A stretch of 6,597 bases of DNA. Source: Deltaproteobacteria bacterium (GTDB lineage: Bacteria; Desulfobacterota; DSM-4660; Desulfatiglandales; B25-G16). Positions 1 through 6,439 of the stretch are shown here, piece by piece. Both the position numbers and the translations under genes were made by a program. How positions within the stretch are numbered: position 1 is the first letter of the stretch; each line of letters begins with the position of its first letter. The notes under the pieces were generated by a model. The model did not search any database and was not told the DNA's origin. It saw only the letters and a program-made list of their open reading frames with translations. The stretch lies in contig QMLT01000100.1 of NCBI GenBank assembly GCA_003646875.1, positions 1 to 6,597 of the forward strand. The letters run 5' to 3'.

Positions 1-52
1 GAGTAACGTTTGATATATACTTACTGCAAAAGGTTTGACTTTCCTGTCATAG

Positions 53-196
53 CCATGGGTGGATGCCAGGTCAGTTTTCTCGCTTCCTACGGATGGGGCT
101 GACTATGGTGTTTTTGCCAATGGCCGATGGGATATGAGTAAGAACGTCCAGGAGATGGTTGATTGGTTAGAATTCAGGCTGGAAGGGAAGAAGTAA
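53..196 (+). other. Possible frameshifted or decayed C-terminal coding remnant
   Basis: From the in-frame TAG at 50 to a TAA at 194-196 one frame stays open for 48 codons and reads protein-like near its end (for example ADYGVFANGRWDM, then EMVDWLEFRLEGKK before the stop). A second frame, open from 7 to a TGA at 100-102, also reads protein-like (FDFPVIAMGG). Two partial, overlapping protein-like frames could be the tail of a gene broken by frameshifts, ending 35 bases before the next start. There is no recognisable family, no start codon with a ribosome site, and open stretches this short are common by chance. It could equally be non-coding DNA. Confidence 0.2.
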
Positions 197-220
197 AGGG
201 AAAAAACTACCATTCAATAA

Positions 221-225
221 AGGAG
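221..225 (+). promoter_or_regulatory. Shine-Dalgarno site that fixes the ferritin-like gene start
   Basis: AGGAG lies 6 bases before the ATG at 232. A longer in-frame reading from a TTG at 163 is possible, but it lacks a comparable site and would add 23 residues that resemble no part of the fold. The ATG at 232 is therefore preferred. Confidence 0.8.
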
Positions 226-231
226 TTAGTG

Positions 232-1089
232 ATGGACAAGCAAGAATTGATTGTTAAGTTAAACAGGGATCTTGCTGATGAGCACGCAGCAATCATCCGC
301 TATCTCGTGCATGGGTATATGGAAGGGGAAGATACACCCCTTGGTTCAAGCCTCATCTCCATCAGCAGGGAGGAGATGTGGCATATGCACTGGCTGGGTA
401 TGATAATAGGAGAGTTGGGGGGAGAGCCTAATTTCACGCCTGCACCCTACCCCCATGATCCGACCAGCAGGGCCGCTATGCTTAAATCATATGTTGAATA
501 TGAGGAGAAATTAATACCTCATTACAACGGAGAAGCAGATAATATAGATAATTCCCATATCAAGCGTGTTTTCCAGAGAGAGGCCTGGGAATCAGCCATC
601 CATGCCAGGAAGTTTCAAAGGAAGCTGGACAAATTAAGCCCTGAAGAAGCAGCGGGACTTCCAGAAAAAGAAAGTGAATTACCAAAAGAATTCTTGGATA
701 TATTACAATCAGAGGTAACCAGCAAATATACCGAGATGCTACAGCACATCCGTACTGCCTGGCTCTTCCAAAAAGATAAAAACATTGGCTGGAAGATCAT
801 GGACCAGGCCATGGAAAAGATGAAGCAGCTTGCGCACTTTGCCGAAGACATCGCTGAAAATGGTGTTGCCCCCAAATTTAAACATGGAGCGATAGATAAG
901 GGTCATGCAATTGGGATAGCCCTGAAAAAGGCATTGGAGGATGTCCAGGGGGCTCGGGATCGGCATATAATATTGAAAGAGGATTCTGAGATCAAGAAGC
1001 ATTCGGGTCTCGTCATTAACATGGATCTCACAATTAAGCAGGAGGAGTATCAAGGGGCAGAAATCGAAGACTGGTACAAAAATAAGTGA
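232..1089 (+). CDS. Tandem ferritin-like (four-helix, diiron-type) protein
   Basis: The 285-residue protein has no signal peptide and is probably cytoplasmic. The first half (about 1-135) shows the ferritin/bacterioferritin/rubrerythrin pattern: helix 1 with E17-H18 in DEHAAIIRY, helix 2 with E48 and H51 in EEMWHMHWLG (an ExxH pair), helix 3 around YVEYEEKL (87-94), and helix 4 with E117, E120 and H124 in REAWESAIHARKF. These are plausible ligands for a diiron centre. The second half (about 150-285) looks like a degenerate repeat of the bundle, with helices around EVTSKYTEMLQHIR (161-174), EKMKQLAHFAEDIAENG (195-211), a third at 223-246 and a fourth near 250-275, but fewer convincing metal ligands. 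Family members bind iron or act in oxidative-stress protection; which applies here cannot be read from sequence. No strong intrinsic terminator follows it. The fold assignment is good and the function is open. Confidence 0.8.
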   Translation: MDKQELIVKLNRDLADEHAAIIRYLVHGYMEGEDTPLGSSLISISREEMWHMHWLGMIIGELGGEPNFTPAPYPHDPTSRAAMLKSYVEYEEKLIPHYNGEADNIDNSHIKRVFQREAWESAIHARKFQRKLDKLSPEEAAGLPEKESELPKEFLDILQSEVTSKYTEMLQHIRTAWLFQKDKNIGWKIMDQAMEKMKQLAHFAEDIAENGVAPKFKHGAIDKGHAIGIALKKALEDVQGARDRHIILKEDSEIKKHSGLVINMDLTIKQEEYQGAEIEDWYKNK

Positions 1090-1217
1090 ATCTCCTTAAC
1101 CACTTCTCTTCGGCATGACGCATTTACCCGGCACCTTGTTACCCTTAGCAGGAATGGATGGATTCTCACGTTTAGCTGCCTTCTAAAATATTATGAAAAT
1201 TTTTTATCTAAAAAAGC

Positions 1218-1246
1218 TTGAAGCTATTTTTTCTTTGCCATATGAT
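1218..1246 (+). promoter_or_regulatory. Sigma70-type promoter for dnaE
   Basis: A -35 box TTGAAG (1218-1223, 4 of 6 to consensus) and a -10 box TATGAT (1241-1246, 5 of 6) are separated by exactly 17 bases. Transcription would begin near 1253, giving a leader of about 47 bases before the ATG at 1300. The rest of the 1090-1299 gap is ordinary sequence turning very AT-rich after about 1180. An A-rich/T-rich weak hairpin at 1210-1230 could be a poor terminator for the ferritin-like gene but has little GC stem. Confidence 0.55.
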
Positions 1247-1310
1247 AATTTTATGCTTCGTTAATATGTATCTAACTTCATAAAATCCGTCAAACATATA
1301 TGGCAAAGAA
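1231..1310. repeat. Nested 80-bp inverted repeat overlapping the dnaE start codon
   Basis: The outer arms are a perfect 13-bp inverted repeat: TTCTTTGCCATAT at 1231-1243 and ATATGGCAAAGAA at 1298-1310. Inside them is a second perfect 8-bp pair, ATTTTATG at 1248-1255 and CATAAAAT at 1279-1286, and a 4-bp pair GTTA/TAAC at 1260-1263 and 1273-1276. The right outer arm contains the dnaE ATG (1300-1302) and its first codons; the left outer arm overlaps the -10 box. It could be an operator, an mRNA structure in read-through transcripts, or the relic of a small terminal-inverted-repeat element. No target-site duplication is evident. Confidence 0.6.
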
Positions 1311-4300
1311 CGAAAAAAACAAACCCATGCCAAATGAACAGATCCCTTTTGTTCACCTGCACGTTCACACTGAATTCAGTTTGCTCGATGGGGCAATACG
1401 AATAAGTGAAATGCTAAAAAAGGCTGACAATCTTGGCATGGATTCAGTGGCAATTACCGACCATGGGAACATGTTTGGGGCGGTGGAGTTTTATTCAAAG
1501 GCCACTGAGGCCGGCATCAAGCCAATCATAGGCTGTGAGACATATATAGCGCCTGGGAGCAGGAAGAATAAATCACCGTCCACAGACGGACAGCCAAATG
1601 CATATCACCTTGTTCTTCTTGCCATGGATGAGACCGGTTATAGGAATCTGAGCAGGCTTGTCACCCTGGGGAATCTGGAGGGTTTTTATTATCATCCCAG
1701 GATCGATATGGAGCTGTTAAAGAGATATAATGAAGGATTAATTGCCCTTTCAGCATGTCTCAAGGGGCATGTTCCTTATTCTCTAAAGAATGGAAGAGTG
1801 GATAAAGCAAAAAAGTATGCGCTCGAGCTGGCATCTATATTTGACCATGACCGATTCTATTTAGAGATAATGGCCAATAAAATGCCTGAGCAGATTGCTG
1901 TTAATAAGGCATTAAAAGAGTTAGCAAAAGACCTGTCTCTTCCTTTGATTGCAACCAACGATTGTCATTATCTCAATAAGGAAGACGCCGAGGCGCATGA
2001 TATCCTTTTATGCATCCAAACAGGAAAGAGTGTTGATGATCCAGGAAGGTTAAAATTTTCTAATAATGAGTTTTATTTCAAATCGCAAGCAGAAATGGCT
2101 AGTGATTTAAATGAATTTCCCGAAGCGCTAAGCAATACCCTGAACGTGGCTAAAAGGTGCAACTATGAGATGGAATTTGGCCACTATAAATACCCTGTTT
2201 TTCAGGTGTCAGGTAATCTTAACCTGGAAGAAAAATTCGCTAAAGAGGCACAGGAGGGTTTGGAGAAGAGATTGGTTCGAAAAGAGGCCCTTGAGGGATC
2301 GATATCTGCTGAATTAAAAAATGAATACAAGAAGAGATTGGCCTATGAGTTAAAAACCATTAATGAAATGGGCTTTGCAGGTTATTTCTTGATAGTGGCA
2401 GATTTTATAGACTATGCAAGAAAATCAGGCATTCCTGTTGGTCCGGGAAGGGGATCTGCTGCTGGATCCCTTGCGGCATATGCATTAAAAATAACAGATA
2501 TTGATCCAATCAAATATGATCTCCTGTTTGAGCGTTTTCTAAACCCTGGCCGAATAAGTATGCCTGATATTGATATCGATTTTTGCATTAAGAACAGGGA
2601 TAGAGTGATTGATTATGTCAGCAACAAGTATGGAAGAGAAAATGTCTCTCAGATAATAACCTTTGGAAAAATGAAGGCCCGGGCTGTAATAAGAGATGTT
2701 GGCCGATCTCTTAATATGTCATATGCAGAGGCTGATAGAATTGCAAAACTTATTCCAGAAGGAATTAATATTACATTAGATGAGGCAGTAGATGCTGAGC
2801 CACAGCTTAAGGCCATGGAAGAGGGAACTGATGATGAACGAAGACTTTTGAGAATTAGTAGATCCTTAGAGGGTTTAACCAGACATGCCTCCACCCATGC
2901 CTCCGGTATAGTGATATCTGATAGGCCTTTAGTTGAATACCTACCCCTGTTTAAAGGACCAAATGGGGAAATTATGACCCAATATACCATGGATCAGGTA
3001 GCACAGCTTGGGCTCATCAAATTTGATTTTTTAGGGCTTAAGACCTTGACCGTTATCCAGGATACATTAAACCTCATAGAGAAGACAACGGGTCAGGCTG
3101 TTACGTTAGATGAAATAAAAATGGGGGATAGCAAAACCTTTCAGTTAATCAGCAGTGGGAAAACTACTGGTGTATTTCAACTGGAAAGCGCTGGCATGAA
3201 AGAACTCCTAAGGAATCTCAAACCCGGTGTTTTTGAAGACATAGTTGCATCAGTTGCCCTTTATCGTCCAGGTCCCCTGGGCAGCAACATGGTTGATGAT
3301 TTTATTAAAAGAAAACATGGAGAAATTAAAGAGACGTATCTTTTACCTCAATTGGAAGCGATTCTGAATGAGACATACGGCGTTATTGTGTATCAGGAAC
3401 AGGTTATGCGAATTGCCCAGGTGCTCGCCAACTATACCCTTGCCGAGGCAGACTTATTACGCAAGGTTATAAGTAAAAAAAAGGCTGATGAGATGGCGCA
3501 GCAAAAAGAACGTTTTTTAGCAGGGACTGGTCAGAATGGATTAAATAGTAATAAGGCAGGGCATGTTTTTGAGTTGATAGAAAAATTTGGTGGTTATGGT
3601 TTTAATAAATCCCATTCAGTAGCCTATGCTATGATAGCGTATTTTACGGCCTATCTTAAGGCCCATTATCCAGTGCAGTTCATGGCTGCTTTGCTTACAG
3701 AGGATATGGGAAGCCAGGATAAAACTATTAAAAATATCGCTGAGTGTAAGGAAATGGATATACCTATACTTCCTCCTGATATAAACGAGAGTCAAGTAGA
3801 CTTTTCTGTTGTTGGGAAGAGTATTCGGTTTGGTCTGGCCGCAGTAAAAAATGTTGGGTTTAAGGCCGTAGAAGCGATTGTTCATGAGAGAGAAAGAAGG
3901 GGCCCTTTTATCTCGCTGAGAGATTTTTGTAAGAGGGTAGATAAATCAAAGGTGAATAAGAGGGTATTAGAAGGCTTGATCCAGTGTGGGGCCTTTGACT
4001 TTACAGGTGTGTTTAGATCAAGACTTTTTGCTTCCCTGAATGATGCCATTGCCTTTGGCGGGATTAGTGAAGACCCGAATCAGCTGAATATGTTTAACCT
4101 TTTTTTATCCAGGAAAGAAGAAGATAGTTCATTTGAACCTATAGATGTTGACGAATGGACGGATGATGAAAAGTTAAGGAAAGAAAAGGAATCTCTCGGG
4201 TTTTATATCACCGGTCATCCCCTGGATAGATTTGCGGATGTGATAGACCAGTTTGCCACTACAACAACACAGGATCTTGTTAGAGTTAAAGACAAATCTA

Positions 4301-4794
4301 CTGTTAAGTTAGCCGGTCTCGTTAATGCCATCCGGATAAAGAGGACAAGAAAAGGGGAAAAGATGGCAATCATTAATGTGGAAGATAAGAAAGGCTTCAC
4401 TCAGGTTGTAGTGTTTCCAGATGTGTTTGCTCGATGTGCCACCTTACTAAATGATGACAGACCTCTTTTAATAACAGGAGATGCCGAGGTAAGCGATAAT
4501 ACGGCAAAGATTAGGGCCCAGGATATAGTTGCCCTGGAAACAGTGAAGCAAAGAACCATTAATTCAATAGTAATACCAGTTTCACAGGGAGGACTTAACC
4601 GCTCCAGCCTCATGAAGTTAAAAGACCTCATCTTTAGATATCCAGGTGAATGCCAGCTTAAGTTTAGGGTCACACTTGATGGAAATAACCAGACAACAGT
4701 TATTGCACATAATCGGTACAACATTATGCCTGAAGAGAATCTGATTAAAGAGATTGAGTCTCTTATAGGAGCGAAAGTGATATCTGAAGTGTAA
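1300..4794 (+). CDS. dnaE: DNA polymerase III subunit alpha (replicative DNA polymerase, DnaE1 type)
   Basis: This is the catalytic subunit of the chromosomal replicase, adding dNTPs to the primer in complex with the sliding clamp. At 1164 aa it is close to full family length (E. coli about 1160). Domains in order: PHP (about 15-285) with HLHVH at 19-23, TDHG at 53-56 and TNDCH at 219-223; polymerase core with GPGRGS (381-386), the catalytic pair D423 and D425 in PDIDIDF, and the third aspartate D576 in KFDFLGL; YRPGPLGS (655-662); GYGFNKSHS (765-773); a helix-hairpin-helix region (about 843-862); a clamp-binding QLNMF (928-932); and an OB fold (about 1002-1075). No intein or frameshift is seen. 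The ATG at 1300 lacks a Shine-Dalgarno sequence and an in-frame TAA at 1273 bars an upstream start; ATG 1327 (M10) is an alternative, also without a good site. The first 16 residues precede the usual PHP start and look unconserved. Confidence 0.98.
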   Translation: MAKNEKNKPMPNEQIPFVHLHVHTEFSLLDGAIRISEMLKKADNLGMDSVAITDHGNMFGAVEFYSKATEAGIKPIIGCETYIAPGSRKNKSPSTDGQPNAYHLVLLAMDETGYRNLSRLVTLGNLEGFYYHPRIDMELLKRYNEGLIALSACLKGHVPYSLKNGRVDKAKKYALELASIFDHDRFYLEIMANKMPEQIAVNKALKELAKDLSLPLIATNDCHYLNKEDAEAHDILLCIQTGKSVDDPGRLKFSNNEFYFKSQAEMASDLNEFPEALSNTLNVAKRCNYEMEFGHYKYPVFQVSGNLNLEEKFAKEAQEGLEKRLVRKEALEGSISAELKNEYKKRLAYELKTINEMGFAGYFLIVADFIDYARKSGIPVGPGRGSAAGSLAAYALKITDIDPIKYDLLFERFLNPGRISMPDIDIDFCIKNRDRVIDYVSNKYGRENVSQIITFGKMKARAVIRDVGRSLNMSYAEADRIAKLIPEGINITLDEAVDAEPQLKAMEEGTDDERRLLRISRSLEGLTRHASTHASGIVISDRPLVEYLPLFKGPNGEIMTQYTMDQVAQLGLIKFDFLGLKTLTVIQDTLNLIEKTTGQAVTLDEIKMGDSKTFQLISSGKTTGVFQLESAGMKELLRNLKPGVFEDIVASVALYRPGPLGSNMVDDFIKRKHGEIKETYLLPQLEAILNETYGVIVYQEQVMRIAQVLANYTLAEADLLRKVISKKKADEMAQQKERFLAGTGQNGLNSNKAGHVFELIEKFGGYGFNKSHSVAYAMIAYFTAYLKAHYPVQFMAALLTEDMGSQDKTIKNIAECKEMDIPILPPDINESQVDFSVVGKSIRFGLAAVKNVGFKAVEAIVHERERRGPFISLRDFCKRVDKSKVNKRVLEGLIQCGAFDFTGVFRSRLFASLNDAIAFGGISEDPNQLNMFNLFLSRKEEDSSFEPIDVDEWTDDEKLRKEKESLGFYITGHPLDRFADVIDQFATTTTQDLVRVKDKSTVKLAGLVNAIRIKRTRKGEKMAIINVEDKKGFTQVVVFPDVFARCATLLNDDRPLLITGDAEVSDNTAKIRAQDIVALETVKQRTINSIVIPVSQGGLNRSSLMKLKDLIFRYPGECQLKFRVTLDGNNQTTVIAHNRYNIMPEENLIKEIESLIGAKVISEV

Positions 4795-4835
4795 ACAGTT
4801 CCAATAAACGACGAATACAACCTAAAAAGGTACTA

Positions 4836-4944
4836 GTTTAGCCACAAAGACACCAAGCCACCAAGATTATTATAATTCTTTAAATATCATTTTTAATAAT
4901 AGACATCATCATTTCTTCGTGCCTTTGAGACTTGGTGGCTGAAC
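4836..4944. repeat. Imperfect inverted repeat of octamer units between dnaE and the Nudix gene
   Basis: The core left arm at 4840-4865 and right arm at 4915-4940 match at 20 of 26 positions when one is reverse-complemented, and weaker pairing extends the element to 4836-4944. The arms have an 8-base period: ACACCAAG (4850-4857) and CCACCAAG (4858-4865) on the left, CTTCGTGC, CTTTGAGA and CTTGGTGG (4915-4938) on the right. The 49-base loop is AT-rich and includes TATAAT at 4871-4876 without a convincing -35 box. From memory it resembles dispersed 'ccacaaagacaccaag' type intergenic repeats of environmental bacteria. It fills most of the 174-base gap and ends 10 bases before the Nudix ribosome site. 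Confidence 0.65.
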
Positions 4945-4968
4945 TTATACGAAAAGAGGAATTTTATT

Positions 4969-5508
4969 ATGGAAAGAAAAATACAAAGCCTGGCAAGTTT
5001 AGGAACAAAAAGTTTTACCGCATATTTAGATGAGGTGAGCCTGAGAAATGGAAAAATCAGCAAGCGTATTCGAATTGATCACCCGCAGGCTGCAGCGATT
5101 GTCCCCTTTGTTTCAGATGAAGAAATTATCATGGTAAGGCAGTATAGGTACGCTTTAAAAAGGGAGACTCTTGAGATTCCTGCAGGTAAGATTGATAAAG
5201 GTGAGAGCCCTGAGGAATGTATTAAAAGAGAACTGATAGAAGAGACAGGCTTTGAGACAAAATTTATCCAATGGCTTTATACATATGCCCCAGCTATTGG
5301 ATACTCTAATGAGCTTATCCACCTTTATTCAGGTAGGGATCTCAAGAAGATAGAGACAAAAATTGATGAAGATGAAATATCATCCCTTGAGATCTTGACC
5401 CTTAATGAGGTCATAAGGTTGATAAGGAGCCATAAGATAATTGATGGCAAGACTATAATAGCGCTGGCATTTGCTGGAGGCATGGAGCGCCGGATTATTG
5501 GGAAATAA
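4969..5508 (+). CDS. Nudix hydrolase, ADP-ribose pyrophosphatase-like
   Basis: The 179-residue cytoplasmic protein contains a complete Nudix box (GX5EX7REUXEEXGU): G73, E79, R87-E88, E91-E92, G94 and F95. The box glutamates bind the Mg2+ or Mn2+ used to cleave nucleoside-diphosphate-linked substrates. The surrounding pattern, RQYRYALKRETLEIPAGKID before the box (57-76) and APAIGYSNELIHLY after it (107-120), is that of the ADP-ribose pyrophosphatase branch (NudF/YqkG type), which splits ADP-ribose into AMP and ribose 5-phosphate. Substrate choice is therefore probable, not proven; another nucleoside-diphosphate sugar is possible. The length is normal for the family. The ATG at 4969 has AGAGGA at 4955-4960, 8 bases upstream. 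It runs in the same direction as dnaE, but the intervening repeat makes co-transcription uncertain. Its last codons lie inside a GC-rich inverted repeat (5484-5493). Confidence 0.9.
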   Translation: MERKIQSLASLGTKSFTAYLDEVSLRNGKISKRIRIDHPQAAAIVPFVSDEEIIMVRQYRYALKRETLEIPAGKIDKGESPEECIKRELIEETGFETKFIQWLYTYAPAIGYSNELIHLYSGRDLKKIETKIDEDEISSLEILTLNEVIRLIRSHKIIDGKTIIALAFAGGMERRIIGK

Positions 5509-5562
5509 AAGCAGTAAACCGAAGACAAATCTATTCCTCTAAATCCCGTACCCCGGCGCTCC
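5484..5562. repeat. GC-rich inverted repeat across the end of the Nudix gene
   Basis: GGAGCGCCGG at 5484-5493, inside the last Nudix codons, is perfectly complementary to CCGGCGCTCC at 5553-5562. A shorter inner pair GGGA/TCCC (5500-5503 and 5544-5547) could extend the stem. The right arm opens a run of three octamers ending in CTCC (5555-5578), and AAATCC/GGATTT (5541-5546, 5584-5589) brackets that run. It lies between convergent genes, so a terminator role is conceivable, but neither side has a U-tract directly after the stem. The gap 5509-5592 holds nothing else I recognise. Confidence 0.45.
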
Positions 5563-5592
5563 TTTACTCCGACACTCCACCAAGGATTTGGA

Positions 5593-6264
5593 CTATTTCT
5601 TTTTTTCTTTTGGGATTTTGTCAGGAGGGTAGATATATTTAGGATCTATATCATAGGTCCAGGGCAGGCCCCACCATTGCCATCCATAATAGCGGCGATG
5701 ATTGTAACCGTGGATCTTGTTTCTATGAGCTAGTTGTCTATAAAATTTATGCCTATTTTTATCTTCAAAATATGGAAACAATGGACCCTCAAATCCATCC
5801 TTTACGTTATAAACATGTTTAAAGCCATATTTTATAAGCTTTTTGGCTGCCAGGATGCTCCTGGTACCATCTCTGCATAGTATTAGGAGGTTGTTGGTTT
5901 TTTGAAACTTCTTGCTAATTTCTTCTATAAAGGCTTTATTATTCTTGGTGAATTGATATGTCCAGTTCTCTCCTTTTTTTTCAAGTTTATCGGTTAAAAA
6001 AAAGTAGGGGAAAAGATAAGCCATCGGTGGATGGCCTATCAATTGATATTCCGCTCTCGTCCTGACATCAATCAGATATGTATTAGGGACGGTATTGAGC
6101 ATATCATAGGCCTCAATTGATAAGATATCTTTAGGCTCTCCTGCCCAAACATGCCTGACGCCCGCCTGCCGGATGTCGAGCAGGGATGGCGGGCAGGTGG
6201 GTACCTGAAAAAAGGTAATCAACCAAATGAATGCTCCTAACAAAATAATAAATAATTTTTTCAT
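5593..6264 (-). CDS. Exported rhodanese-like (sulfurtransferase-type) protein
   Basis: The 223-residue protein begins with MKK and a hydrophobic stretch (about 4-20), a Sec signal or N-terminal anchor, so the rest should be periplasmic. VWA before GEP (39-41) is a plausible signal peptidase I site; C24 follows VPT and does not make a good lipobox. The single rhodanese domain (about 48-165) has LIDVRTRAEY (64-73), the active-site loop CRDGTRS with catalytic C130 (CX4R loop), and NVKDGFEG (153-160). The C-terminal stretch with WGLPWTYDIDPKYIY (198-212) matches, from memory, a tail seen in a subgroup of proteobacterial exported rhodaneses, so it is probably native. Rhodaneses move sulfane sulfur through the active cysteine; the physiological donor and acceptor are unknown here. 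AGGGAG at 6278-6283 lies 13 bases before the ATG, a rather long spacing. Residues about 22-35 are encoded by a GC-rich palindrome. Confidence 0.9.
   Translation of the reverse strand: MKKLFIILLGAFIWLITFFQVPTCPPSLLDIRQAGVRHVWAGEPKDILSIEAYDMLNTVPNTYLIDVRTRAEYQLIGHPPMAYLFPYFFLTDKLEKKGENWTYQFTKNNKAFIEEISKKFQKTNNLLILCRDGTRSILAAKKLIKYGFKHVYNVKDGFEGPLFPYFEDKNRHKFYRQLAHRNKIHGYNHRRYYGWQWWGLPWTYDIDPKYIYPPDKIPKEKKK
6160..6202. repeat. GC-rich palindrome read in frame inside the rhodanese gene
   Basis: CCCGCCTGCC at 6161-6170 pairs with GGCAGGTGGG at 6192-6201, a 10-bp stem with a single G-T pair, extendable by one more G-T pair, around a 21-base loop. It is much more GC-rich than the gene around it. 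It encodes residues about 22-35 of the rhodanese protein, between the hydrophobic signal segment and the likely cleavage site, without breaking the frame. It shares the CTGCC...GGCAG core with the hairpin at 6392-6426. Confidence 0.5.
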
Positions 6265-6319
6265 GTTAATAGAATTTCTCCCTGGCTATTTTTCTCTGAC
6301 TTGTGTAGGATCATGATTG

Positions 6320-6348
6320 AATTAAGCAAAGTTACATCTTTTTGTCAA
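6320..6348 (-). promoter_or_regulatory. Candidate promoter for the rhodanese gene
   Basis: On the minus strand a perfect -35 box TTGACA (complement of 6343-6348) is followed after 17 bases by TTAATT (complement of 6320-6325), a poor -10 box at 3 of 6. It would give a leader of roughly 50 bases before the ATG at 6264. The -35 is strong and the -10 weak. Confidence 0.4.
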
Positions 6349-6390
6349 TAGTAAATCGTAACTGGATTGGTTAAAAGTTCCGGGTTCACG

Positions 6391-6427
6391 TCTGCCTGTT
6401 CCCCGATAAATAGGGGGGGTGGGCAGG
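6391..6427 (+). repeat. GC-rich hairpin upstream of the GNAT fragment
   Basis: CTGCCTGTTCCCC at 6392-6404 can pair along its full 13 bases with 6414-6426 if four G-T pairs are allowed, around a 9-base loop. The G-T pairs fit a + strand RNA; on the minus strand they become A-C mismatches. No T-run follows, so it is not a standard terminator. The CTGCC...GGCAG ends resemble the palindrome at 6160-6202. The rest of 6265-6439 holds the rhodanese promoter candidate and no gene that I can support. Confidence 0.5.
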
Positions 6428-6439
6428 GATGAACTTTGA

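Noticed and set aside
163..231. TTG start giving a 308-residue ferritin-like protein
   Set aside because: The ATG at 232 has a strong, well-spaced AGGAG, and the extra 23 residues match no part of the fold.
1101..1186. A minus-strand frame of about 28 codons reading KAAKRENPSIPAKGNKVPGK and on to a stop, faintly reminiscent of an HU-type C-terminus
   Set aside because: It is closed by a TAG immediately upstream, has no start codon with a ribosome site, and frames of this length are common by chance. The resemblance is too weak to name.
1200..1230. A-rich/T-rich inverted repeats as an intrinsic terminator of the ferritin-like gene
   Set aside because: The stems are almost all A-T with only two G-C pairs and a mismatch, too weak to call a terminator.
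4969..5508. A functional dnaE-Nudix operon in which the Nudix enzyme sanitises the nucleotide pool for replication
   Set aside because: The flanking motifs point to ADP-ribose rather than oxidised dNTPs, and a 174-base gap with a repeat separates the genes.
5713..5790. The aromatic, basic C-terminal tail of the rhodanese as a novel added domain
   Set aside because: The WGLPWTYDIDPKYIY pattern recalls the usual tail of a known exported rhodanese subgroup, so it is probably native.
6192..6201. C24 of the rhodanese protein as a lipoprotein cysteine
   Set aside because: The residues before it (V-P-T) do not make a proper lipobox, and the cysteine is encoded by the palindrome, so it is probably incidental.
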